Source: CAUPWF01 sp036656615 (lineage in GTDB: Bacteria; Bacillota; Clostridia; Lachnospirales; Lachnospiraceae). From it: DNA of 64,000 bases. The notes below the pieces were generated by a model. That model was not told the DNA's origin. It ran no database searches and saw nothing but the letters and a program-made list of their open reading frames with translations. The translations under genes and the position numbers were made by a program. The stretch spans positions 186,001-250,000 of the forward strand of contig JAVXHY010000001.1 of assembly GCA_036656615.1 (NCBI GenBank), read 5' to 3'. This document shows, in pieces, positions 1 through 8,314 of this stretch. Within the stretch, counting starts at the first letter, position 1, and the number at the start of each line of letters is the position of its first letter.

Positions 1-3000
1 CTTTCATAGTATGTATTTAGGTTATCCACTTGTGTCACATCCACCGCTACCTCCAGGTGAACAATAATTCCATTTCGATTGACTGTTTTACCTCTTAATA
101 GGAATAGCTGTGATGTATTCGGCACTTGAAACAAACGTGTGTACACCTTATCCTCTGATAATTTGGATAAAGGGCAAAACTCACAAGGTGAAGTCTTATG
201 CATAATAACATCGTAGCATTTCTTTCCTTTACACTCTTCCAGGGTAACACCTGCAAATTTACAAAGACTATGATTGGCATAAATCAACTCATATGTTTCC
301 TGATCACAAGCATAAACACTGTCATTGATTGTATTGAGAACACTGTCTGAGTCATTAATCCATTTTTCAATTGAATTAGCTGCCGATTCTACTCCATAGA
401 CAGAAACCATATTTTTACCACGACATTTCACACTGTATAATGCCTTATCTGCATTTTTATATAATGCTTCAAAAGAATGAATTTGTTGATTAGATATTGC
501 AGCACCAACAGAACAAGTAATTTTTTCATTACTTCCCTCTATCTTTATTTCTGAAATACATTCACATATCTGATATGCCTGTTCCTCAACTACCTCCACA
601 TCTTGAATATTTCCCTTAAATACCGCAAATTCATCCCCACCCATACGCACAATTAATTCGTCTCCCTTGAAATGCATACGTAATTTATCTGCTACCGCAC
701 AAATAACTTTATCGCCGTAATCATGTCCAAAGATATCATTTATCTGTTTGAAATTATCAATATCAAGCATAAACATGACCATAGTTCCTGTTGTATGCTC
801 TAACCACTGTGAGACCATCTCCTGCGCACTTATGCGATTGAGTAATCCTGTCATAATATCGGTCTTAATCTGTGCAGACATTTCATTGTATTCTCTTACC
901 ATTTCCTTAAAACGATCCGTCGCATCCAGTACATTGCTTATACGACGTGTAACTACCGCTGGAATAAATGGTTTAATAATATAATCATTGGCCCCCAGTG
1001 AAAACGTACTGCTCTGTAATTCTGAACTGTCATCCCCTGTAATCATAATAACTGGAATAACATCTAACTCTAGCGTTTTTTTCCTATATCTTAAAAATTC
1101 TTTGCCATTCATAACAGGCATATTAATATCAAGCAAAATAAGGTCAATTTGATTTGGATTATCTTGTATGATTTGAATTGCTTCCTCTCCATTTTGTGCT
1201 TCTAAAAAAAGATATTTATTCTGAAGAATTTTCTTTAAAATAACACGATTAATTCCCACATCATCCACAATTAGTATTGTTTGAACACTATGTCTCTCTG
1301 CGATCCATGAATCTCTATATTTTTGGAGTTCTATATCGACTTGTTTATGTATGGTAATATCAGTAAGTTCACCTATAATAATATACTTATTACTTACTGA
1401 TGAAGCATATTTTAACTTTACATGCAGCCATATAGGTTCTTTTCCTATTCTCTGACGCACATATTCACATTCAGAAGCTCCCTTTGTTCCTACACATATG
1501 CGAAAGCAATTTAATAATGCTGCACGGTATTCTTTTTCTATTAAACTTAAAACATTGGGTGCTTTTGCCAACATATCTTCGTGGCCAAGCAGTGCATAAT
1601 AAGCCTCGTTTACACGTATGATTTCTATTTTATCATCCATGAATTCATAAATAGCAGCAGCCTGTAAGGCATTATAAAACAAAGACTTCATTTCTTCATT
1701 ATAGGCAAACAAATCATCATAATGAAAATCATCACGTTTTTGATCTATACGCATTTTCCCACTCACATAAAAATTGCTGCAAAGTTTTTCATAATCACTA
1801 ATTGTCATTGGTCGTGCAAAATAATATCCCTGAACATAATCACAGCCCACACTCCTTAAGAAGTCCACTTGTTCACCAGTTTCTGCCCCTTCCGCAATAA
1901 CCGGAATATTTAGCCACTTTGCCATTCGAATAACAGACGCGATAATATTTTCGCCCCTGCTTGGAATATCTGTTTTCGATAAAAATAACATATCGATCTT
2001 TAATACATCTATAGCAATATCTTTCAACAGAGAAAGGGACGAATATCCGCTTCCAAAATCATCCATCATAATGGTAAATCCATAGCGTTGTAATCCAACC
2101 ATCATTTTTTTCATGGCAGCCGGATTATCCGTATAAGCACTCTCGGTAAGTTCAAGATTAATCAATTCCGGTTCTAACTGATATCGATTAACCAGTTCTA
2201 TTAACATTTCTATTAAATTCGGATTGTAAATATTGACCCGGGAAACATTTACAGATATAGGATATGGTTTTATTCCTTGCTGTTTCCAGCTATAAATACA
2301 TTTGCAAACCTGATCCCATACATAATAATCCAACTTTGTAATAAACCCATTACGCTCAAAGACAGGAATAAATTTACTGGGCGAAAGAAGCCCTTTTGTC
2401 GGATGCCGCCATCTAACCAAGGCCTCTCCACCACATGGCAAATTCGTGTGAATATTATATTGTGGCTGTATATATATTTCAAACTGACCACTTTCCAATG
2501 CAAAATTCATTTCATTGGTAATTTCTTGTTCGGCTGCCAGATCCAAGCTCATACTTTCATTATAATAAGCATAAATTTCTACATAATTCCCTTTACAAGT
2601 TTTGGCAGCAAGGGTAGCTCGGTTATACATTTCTTCAACTGAAATAGAAGCATCTTCTATAACATATATCCCAATGGACGGTACAATATCATAATTTAGA
2701 TTGAATTTTGCCAACGTTATTTTGGATTGACGAGCCATATTTTCCACTTCATCTTTATGATAAGGCAAACAAAAACCAACCACATCAGATTCGATTCGTC
2801 CATAGGTTGCTTTTTCACATTTCTCTGCGTCTTTTGCTAGTTGCTCCGCAATATAAATCAGAAGTTTGTCACCCTCTTCCATTCCAAAGAAGGAATTAAT
2901 CAGTTGAAATCTATCTACATCAAAACGAAGAAAGGCAAACTTTTCATTGCAATTCGAATCAAGCATTTTACGAGTTGCATCAAAAAATTTTGCCTTATTA

Positions 3001-3440
3001 TATAATCCTGTTAAACTATCATATTCTGTTAAGTATTTTAATTGCTTATATGCAAAAAGCTGGCTTCTATCGATGGCATTCTTTAGTCTAAACAAAACAA
3101 TTTCTGCATCATATGGTTTGGAAATAAAATCCCATGCACCAAAAGCAAACGCTTTTCTTTCACTAATCCTATTCCCATTATCTGTTGTTACAACTATAGG
3201 AAGCTTATTATAATTGCCGTCCTTTTTAATGCGTCGTAAAAATTCATATCCATCCATAACAGGCGTAGCAATATCTAACATAATGGCCGATATCTCATCA
3301 TTATGTTCCTTTAATATTTTTAATGCTTCTTGTCCATTTTTTGCCTCAATCACTGTGTATACATTCTTGATTATTTGTGTCAAGGATGCCCTGCTGACTG
3401 CACTGTCATCAACTACTAAAATAGTCTTTAGCAAAGACAT
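1..3440 (-). CDS. REC-GGDEF-EAL-PAS-REC-GGDEF-PAS c-di-GMP signalling protein (3' end outside window)
   Basis: I translated this gene from the minus strand; it stays open from the ATG at 3440 to the window edge (about 1146 residues). Order of domains: receiver 1 (residues 1-120; DD at 11-12, likely phospho-acceptor D56 in MLDIATPVMDG); a GGDEF domain whose signature is degenerate (RIESDVV near 255); an EAL domain (GGEALVRW near 337-344, then MDDFGSGYSSL); a PAS-like domain (about 590-700); receiver 2 (LLLDINMPVMNG near 765-775); an intact GGDEF domain (RMGGDEFAVF near 933); and a further PAS-like domain at the edge. The expected chemistry is c-di-GMP breakdown by EAL and synthesis by the second GGDEF, both under phosphorelay and PAS control. 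The second GGDEF lacks the RxxD inhibitory site (K/E in its place). No membrane segment is seen. A GTG two codons upstream of the ATG is an alternative start. The C-terminus is not visible. Confidence 0.9.
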   Translation of the reverse strand, partial: MSLLKTILVVDDSAVSRASLTQIIKNVYTVIEAKNGQEALKILKEHNDEISAIMLDIATPVMDGYEFLRRIKKDGNYNKLPIVVTTDNGNRISERKAFAFGAWDFISKPYDAEIVLFRLKNAIDRSQLFAYKQLKYLTEYDSLTGLYNKAKFFDATRKMLDSNCNEKFAFLRFDVDRFQLINSFFGMEEGDKLLIYIAEQLAKDAEKCEKATYGRIESDVVGFCLPYHKDEVENMARQSKITLAKFNLNYDIVPSIGIYVIEDASISVEEMYNRATLAAKTCKGNYVEIYAYYNESMSLDLAAEQEITNEMNFALESGQFEIYIQPQYNIHTNLPCGGEALVRWRHPTKGLLSPSKFIPVFERNGFITKLDYYVWDQVCKCIYSWKQQGIKPYPISVNVSRVNIYNPNLIEMLIELVNRYQLEPELINLELTESAYTDNPAAMKKMMVGLQRYGFTIMMDDFGSGYSSLSLLKDIAIDVLKIDMLFLSKTDIPSRGENIIASVIRMAKWLNIPVIAEGAETGEQVDFLRSVGCDYVQGYYFARPMTISDYEKLCSNFYVSGKMRIDQKRDDFHYDDLFAYNEEMKSLFYNALQAAAIYEFMDDKIEIIRVNEAYYALLGHEDMLAKAPNVLSLIEKEYRAALLNCFRICVGTKGASECEYVRQRIGKEPIWLHVKLKYASSVSNKYIIIGELTDITIHKQVDIELQKYRDSWIAERHSVQTILIVDDVGINRVILKKILQNKYLFLEAQNGEEAIQIIQDNPNQIDLILLDINMPVMNGKEFLRYRKKTLELDVIPVIMITGDDSSELQSSTFSLGANDYIIKPFIPAVVTRRISNVLDATDRFKEMVREYNEMSAQIKTDIMTGLLNRISAQEMVSQWLEHTTGTMVMFMLDIDNFKQINDIFGHDYGDKVICAVADKLRMHFKGDELIVRMGGDEFAVFKGNIQDVEVVEEQAYQICECISEIKIEGSNEKITCSVGAAISNQQIHSFEALYKNADKALYSVKCRGKNMVSVYGVESAANSIEKWINDSDSVLNTINDSVYACDQETYELIYANHSLCKFAGVTLEECKGKKCYDVIMHKTSPCEFCPLSKLSEDKVYTRLFQVPNTSQLFLLRGKTVNRNGIIVHLEVAVDVTQVDNLNTYYE

Positions 3441-3641
3441 ATCCACACCAACCTTCCCTAGAAGTAAACGATGTAATCATAAGAACCATCGTCCAAACTT
3501 AAACTTTATTATATACTACTATGCATTAAAAATCTATATTTTTACTAAATCAGCTTGTATTTTACTGACACGGTCTAATAGTCTGACTACCTAATATCTT
3601 GTGTGATTTCTTTAGATCCCTATGATAGCACCCGTTTATGC

Positions 3642-3693
3642 AAAAAAATAGACCTTAAAGATTAGAATTTATTCTAAATCTTCAAAGTCTATT
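3642..3693 (-). terminator. Intrinsic terminator of ppdK
   Basis: On the minus strand a long imperfect hairpin (arms ATAGAC...GATTTAGAAT and ATTCTAATC...GTCTAT) is followed by a run of seven T. It lies about 55 bases after the ppdK stop. The rest of the 3441-3746 gap holds only the upstream region of the signalling gene, and I see no further gene there. Confidence 0.75.
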
Positions 3694-3746
3694 CTTTGTA
3701 CTATTCTCATATCAGAGGAATTGCCTCTCAACAACAAAAACACAAA

Positions 3747-6368
3747 CTATCTATTGTTCAATACTGCCTGTGCGGCTGCAAGTCTTGCAATTGGCACTCT
3801 ATATGGTGAACAGGATACATAATCCAAACCAATCCTATGACAGAACTCTACAGAGGAAGGATCCCCACCATGTTCTCCACAAATTCCCAAGTGAATGTTT
3901 GGTCTTGTTGACCGACCTTTTTCAACTGCCATTTTTACTAACTGTCCAACACCATTTTGATCTAATCTTGCAAATGGATCTGACTCATAAATCTTAGATT
4001 TGTAATAAGAATCCAAGAATTTTCCTGCATCATCACGAGAGAAACCAAATGTCATCTGTGTCAGATCATTCGTACCAAATGAGAAAAAGGCTGCTTCTTC
4101 TGCAATTTCATTTGCCAATAATGCTGCACGAGGAATCTCAATCATAGTACCAACGAGATATTCCATATCTGAACCTTTTTCTGCTTTTACCTTTTCTGCC
4201 GTTGCAACTACAACATCCTTAACATATTTAAGTTCTCTTTTTTCTCCTACCAATGGAATCATGATTTCTGGTACAATATGATATCCCTTTTCATTTTTCA
4301 CTTCAATTGCTGCTTCCATAACTGCTCTGGTTTGCATAGCAGCGATTTCTGGATACGTCACGGCTAAACGGCAGCCCCTGTGTCCCATCATAGGATTGAA
4401 CTCATGTAAAGATTCACATGCTTCTTTTATTTTTTCTACAGAAAGATTCATATCCTTAGCTAATGCAATAATGTCTTCCTCTTTGGTAGGCAAGAATTCA
4501 TGAAGTGGTGGATCTAGGAAACGAATGGTAACTGGTCGGCCTTCCATTACTTCATATATGCCCTTAAAATCCCCTTTTTGAAAGGGAATCAATTCTGCCA
4601 AAGCTTCTTGTCTTGCTTCTATTTTATCTGAAAGAATCATTTTTCTCATTTTTTGAATTCTTTCTCCTTCAAAGAACATATGCTCTGTACGGCAAAGACC
4701 AATTCCTTCTGCTCCAAATTTAATTGCATTGGCTGCATCTTCTGGTGTATCTGCATTGGTTCTAACTTTCAATGTTCTTAATTCATCTGCCCATTTCATA
4801 ATGCGATCAAAATTACCACTAATGGTTGCTTCTTCCGTTGCAATATCCCCTAAATATATATCTCCCTTTGAACCATCCAAAGAAATATAATCTCCTTCTT
4901 TAACGGTTACGCCACCAAGTGTAAATATTTTGGCTGCTTCATCCACAATAATTTCACCACATCCAGACACACATGCAGTACCCATTCCACGGGCTACAAC
5001 TGCTGCATGAGAGGTCATTCCACCACGTACAGTCAAGATTCCTTCTGCCGCATGCATACCTTCAATATCCTCTGGCGAGGTTTCCAAACGTACAAGAATA
5101 ACTCGTTCTCCGGCTTCATGTGCATTCTTTGAGTCTTCTGCCGTAAAATATACTTTGCCTGCTGCTGCCCCTGGAGATGCTGGAAGTGCCGATCCGATTA
5201 CTTTTCCTGCTTTCAAAGCTTCTGCCTTGAAGGTTGGATGAAGCAATTGATCTAAGGATTTCGCTTCTATTCTTGCCACTGCTTCTTCTTTTGTAATCTT
5301 GCCTTCATCCACCAAATCACAGGCAATTTGAAGTGCTGCTGGAGCAGTTCTTTTACCATTACGTGTTTGTAAAAAGTATAATTTTTTATCTTCAATAGTA
5401 AATTCCATATCCTGCATATCTGCGTAGTGATTTTCTAATGTATGTGCAATATCCATAAATTGTTTATATACTTCTGGCATATCTTTCTCTAAATGTGAAA
5501 TTGGAAGTGGTGTTCTTATTCCTGCAACCACATCTTCACCTTGTGCATTAATTAAATATTCTCCATAAATGGCTGCATCTCCAGTAGATGGGTTACGTGT
5601 AAATGCAACACCTGTACCTGAAGTATCACCCATATTACCAAATACCATTGCCTGTACATTAACAGCCGTTCCCCAATTTCCAGGAATATCGTTCATACGT
5701 CTGTAATAAATAGCACGTGGGTTATCCCAAGAGCGAAATACTGCTTTGATTGCTTCCATAAGCTGAATAGATGGATCTTGTGGAAATTCTTCTCCCATTT
5801 TGTTTTTGTATATAGCTTTGTATTTTTCAATTACTTCTTGTAAATCTTCTGCTGTTAAATCTGTATCAAACTTTGCGCCTTTTTCTTCTTTTACTTCATC
5901 TAAAATACCTTCAAAAAAGCTTTTACTCATTTCCATAACAACATCAGAGAACATTTGAATAAATCTTCTATAAGAATCATATGCAAATCTTGGATTGCCT
6001 GTTTTCTTTGCAAATCCTTCTACTGCCACATCATTTAATCCTAAATTCAAAATTGTATCCATCATTCCCGGCATAGAAGCTCTTGCACCAGAACGTACGG
6101 ATACTAATAGTGGATCCGCATTATCACCAAATTTCTTGCCCTGTATTTTTTCTAATTCTGCTACTGCCGCGAAGATTTGATTTTGTACTTCATTTGTAAT
6201 TTTCTTACCTGCATCATAATAATCTGTACAAGCTTCTGTAGTTACTGTAAAACCTTGAGGAATTGGTAAGCCCAAGTTCGTCATCTCAGCTAGGTTAGCA
6301 CCTTTTCCGCCAAGAAGATTTTTCATGTTTGCTCGACCTTCTTTAAATAAATAAACCCATTTTGCCAT
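3747..6368 (-). CDS. ppdK: Pyruvate, phosphate dikinase
   Basis: Interconverts pyruvate + ATP + Pi with phosphoenolpyruvate + AMP + PPi in the cytosol; in anaerobes it works in glycolysis or gluconeogenesis. The 873-residue length is normal for the family. The N-terminal ATP-grasp part starts MAKWVYLFKEGRA and contains LLGGKGANLAEM. The phospho-histidine motif GGMTSHAAVVARGMG lies at about 450-465. The C-terminal PEP/pyruvate barrel carries the catalytic cysteine in GICGEHGGDPSSV. I chose the ATG at 6368 because AGGAGG sits just upstream and the family begins here; an in-frame ATG at 6443 would add 25 unrelated residues. It appears to be a single-gene transcript, with a promoter at 6492-6520 and a terminator at 3642-3693. 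With nifJ in the same window it gives a pyruvate/PEP node typical of fermentative Clostridia. Confidence 0.97.
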   Translation of the reverse strand: MAKWVYLFKEGRANMKNLLGGKGANLAEMTNLGLPIPQGFTVTTEACTDYYDAGKKITNEVQNQIFAAVAELEKIQGKKFGDNADPLLVSVRSGARASMPGMMDTILNLGLNDVAVEGFAKKTGNPRFAYDSYRRFIQMFSDVVMEMSKSFFEGILDEVKEEKGAKFDTDLTAEDLQEVIEKYKAIYKNKMGEEFPQDPSIQLMEAIKAVFRSWDNPRAIYYRRMNDIPGNWGTAVNVQAMVFGNMGDTSGTGVAFTRNPSTGDAAIYGEYLINAQGEDVVAGIRTPLPISHLEKDMPEVYKQFMDIAHTLENHYADMQDMEFTIEDKKLYFLQTRNGKRTAPAALQIACDLVDEGKITKEEAVARIEAKSLDQLLHPTFKAEALKAGKVIGSALPASPGAAAGKVYFTAEDSKNAHEAGERVILVRLETSPEDIEGMHAAEGILTVRGGMTSHAAVVARGMGTACVSGCGEIIVDEAAKIFTLGGVTVKEGDYISLDGSKGDIYLGDIATEEATISGNFDRIMKWADELRTLKVRTNADTPEDAANAIKFGAEGIGLCRTEHMFFEGERIQKMRKMILSDKIEARQEALAELIPFQKGDFKGIYEVMEGRPVTIRFLDPPLHEFLPTKEEDIIALAKDMNLSVEKIKEACESLHEFNPMMGHRGCRLAVTYPEIAAMQTRAVMEAAIEVKNEKGYHIVPEIMIPLVGEKRELKYVKDVVVATAEKVKAEKGSDMEYLVGTMIEIPRAALLANEIAEEAAFFSFGTNDLTQMTFGFSRDDAGKFLDSYYKSKIYESDPFARLDQNGVGQLVKMAVEKGRSTRPNIHLGICGEHGGDPSSVEFCHRIGLDYVSCSPYRVPIARLAAAQAVLNNR

Positions 6369-6491
6369 GTTTAAAAGTCCTCCTAATTCATATCTTCGTA
6401 TAATGTAAGAAATGCATGTTTTATATGACTTTTTTGCCCTCACATTATGTTATTAATGGTTACAAAACAGCGGCTGACACTGCTTATAAAT

Positions 6492-6520
6492 ATTTTATAT
6501 TGTTTAATTAATTTCGTCAA
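6492..6520 (-). promoter_or_regulatory. Sigma-A-type promoter of ppdK
   Basis: Minus strand: TTGACG, a 17-base spacer, then TAAAAT. The predicted start lies near 6485 and leaves a leader of about 117 bases before the ppdK ATG. Confidence 0.6.
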
Positions 6521-6711
6521 TACCCGCAACATGTTTTGTTAAATAATTCTCAAATTTTGTGAATTAATAATAAAAAAGTCAAAAATTTGATATGAATTCT
6601 AGCAATTTTGAGTTTTATACAAAATGCACTTCTTTTGTAACTGGCATTTTATATATTATTGGAACTTTTTTTTAGTTTTTATTGTTATTTTACCAAGTTT
6701 ATTGCTTATAT
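6521..6711. other. AT-rich gap between M18 aminopeptidase and ppdK
   Basis: No gene is seen. The clearest structure is a 12-bp stem with one mismatch (arms at 6616-6627 and 6644-6655, loop 16). It lies 57-96 bases after the aminopeptidase stop. No T-run follows it on the minus strand, so it is at best a weak terminator. Confidence 0.3.
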
Positions 6712-8094
6712 CTATGCTTCTTGCAAAAATGCACGATAGCCTTTTACGGCCTCATAGATATCTGCTTTGCTTGTTACTTCCCATGGTGCATGCATGGATA
6801 AAACAGCAACACCGCTGTCAATTACATTCATTGCATAATCTGCCATTAGATACGCAATAGTTCCACCACCGCCCACATCTACTGCTCCTAGTTCAGCTGT
6901 TTGGTACAGAACCTTATTCCGCTCCATAATATCTCGAAGTTCCGCAACATATTCCGGATTTGCATCGCTTGAGCCATTTTTTCCTCCACTACCAGTATAT
7001 TTATTAAATACCAGACCATTTGCTAAGAATGCTGAATTCTTCTTTTCAAAGCAATCTGCGAACATGGGATCATATGCCGCACTTACATCTGACGAAAGCA
7101 TTTTCGATTTGGCAAGTGCTCGTCGTAATTTCAATTCGGAGTATTCTCCAGTACAATTCATCAGTTCTGCTAATGAATTTTCAAAAAAATGGGAGCGCAT
7201 ACCGGTTGCTCCCGTACTGCCAACTTCTTCCTTATCAACGAGAAGACAACAGGCCGTACGTTTGACGTGATTTTGTTCTAACATGGCACAAACAGAAGTA
7301 TATACACACACGCGATCATCCTGACCATAACCCATAATCATACTGCGATCCAGTCCACACTCTCTTGTCTTGCCTGCCGGAACAATTTCTAATTCTGCAG
7401 ATGTAAAATCATTTTCTTCTATATCATATGTTTGTTTAAGCAATTCTTTTATTGCTTCCTTTACAGCATCTTTTTCTTGACCTTTCAATGGTTTATTTCC
7501 AATCAACAAATCCATCTTTTCCCCATTAATAAAATCTTTTACTTTCTTTTCTCTTTGTTCCTTATCTAAATGTGGCAGTAAATCTGTAATAATAAAGATG
7601 GGATCTTCTTCTTTTTCTCCAATCACAATATTTACCCTTGTTCCATCCTTCTTTACTACTACTCCATGGAGGGCTAACGGAATCGTCATCCATTGATATT
7701 TTTTAACCCCTCCATAGTAATGGGTATCCAAATAAGCATTTCCACTTTCCTCAAACAATGGATTCTGCTTCACATCAATTCTCGGCGAATCAACATGAGC
7801 ACCTAAGATATTTATTCCCTGCTCTATTGGGTCTTCTCCTATTTGATATAACGCAATTGTTTTTGACATATAAGCAGAATACACCTTATCCCCCGCTTTT
7901 AATTGTTCTCCTTTTTTTACTACCACATCCAAGTCTATATAACCTGCTTCTTCTGCCATACGTATGACTTCTGCAATACATTCTCTTTCTGTTTTTCCAT
8001 GATCAAGGTAATAGCGATATGCTAAATTGATTTCTTCTAATTTCTTTAGATCTTCACTTCCATATGTGTCCCATGCATTTTTTCTTTTCGTCAT
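6712..8094 (-). CDS. apeA: M18-family zinc aminopeptidase
   Basis: Cytosolic dinuclear-zinc aminopeptidase removing N-terminal residues from peptides. The 460-residue length fits the longer ApeA-type bacterial M18 members. Visible family motifs are LGAHVDSPRIDVK (metal ligands His and Asp, about 94-106), LLVDKEEVGSTGATGM (catalytic and metal-binding acidic residues, about 285-300), VDVGGGGTIAYLMAD, and the C-terminal VLSMHAPWEVTSKAD holding the last metal-binding His. The ATG at 8094 follows AAAGGAGAAGAG. The gene stands alone, tandem to ppdK. The family assignment is secure; the exact substrate preference is not deducible. Confidence 0.92.
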   Translation of the reverse strand: MTKRKNAWDTYGSEDLKKLEEINLAYRYYLDHGKTERECIAEVIRMAEEAGYIDLDVVVKKGEQLKAGDKVYSAYMSKTIALYQIGEDPIEQGINILGAHVDSPRIDVKQNPLFEESGNAYLDTHYYGGVKKYQWMTIPLALHGVVVKKDGTRVNIVIGEKEEDPIFIITDLLPHLDKEQREKKVKDFINGEKMDLLIGNKPLKGQEKDAVKEAIKELLKQTYDIEENDFTSAELEIVPAGKTRECGLDRSMIMGYGQDDRVCVYTSVCAMLEQNHVKRTACCLLVDKEEVGSTGATGMRSHFFENSLAELMNCTGEYSELKLRRALAKSKMLSSDVSAAYDPMFADCFEKKNSAFLANGLVFNKYTGSGGKNGSSDANPEYVAELRDIMERNKVLYQTAELGAVDVGGGGTIAYLMADYAMNVIDSGVAVLSMHAPWEVTSKADIYEAVKGYRAFLQEA

Positions 8095-8314
8095 ATTCTC
8101 TTCTCCTTTTCTCCATTTATTACTATATTATTCCCTTATCATATCATACCTATACATAAACGGAAATGCTTATATGAATAGTAACAAACTCTTGACTTTT
8201 TTATATGGTACATGATAAGCTTAAAATTAAAATAAGACGGTTATTATAAGATATTTCTATATTCGTTTTGATAAATGTTTTTTTATTCCCAACAAACTGC
8301 AGGAGAAATTAAGC

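Noticed and set aside
2277..3594. Several plus-strand open frames of 60-126 codons opposite the signalling protein
   Set aside because: The minus-strand frame encodes clear REC, GGDEF and EAL motifs throughout; the plus-strand frames have no ribosome sites or recognisable motifs.
8216..8250. Promoter for the GGDEF gene (TTGACT near 8195)
   Set aside because: The -35 is good, but no convincing -10 lies at 16-18 bases, so it is not listed as a feature.
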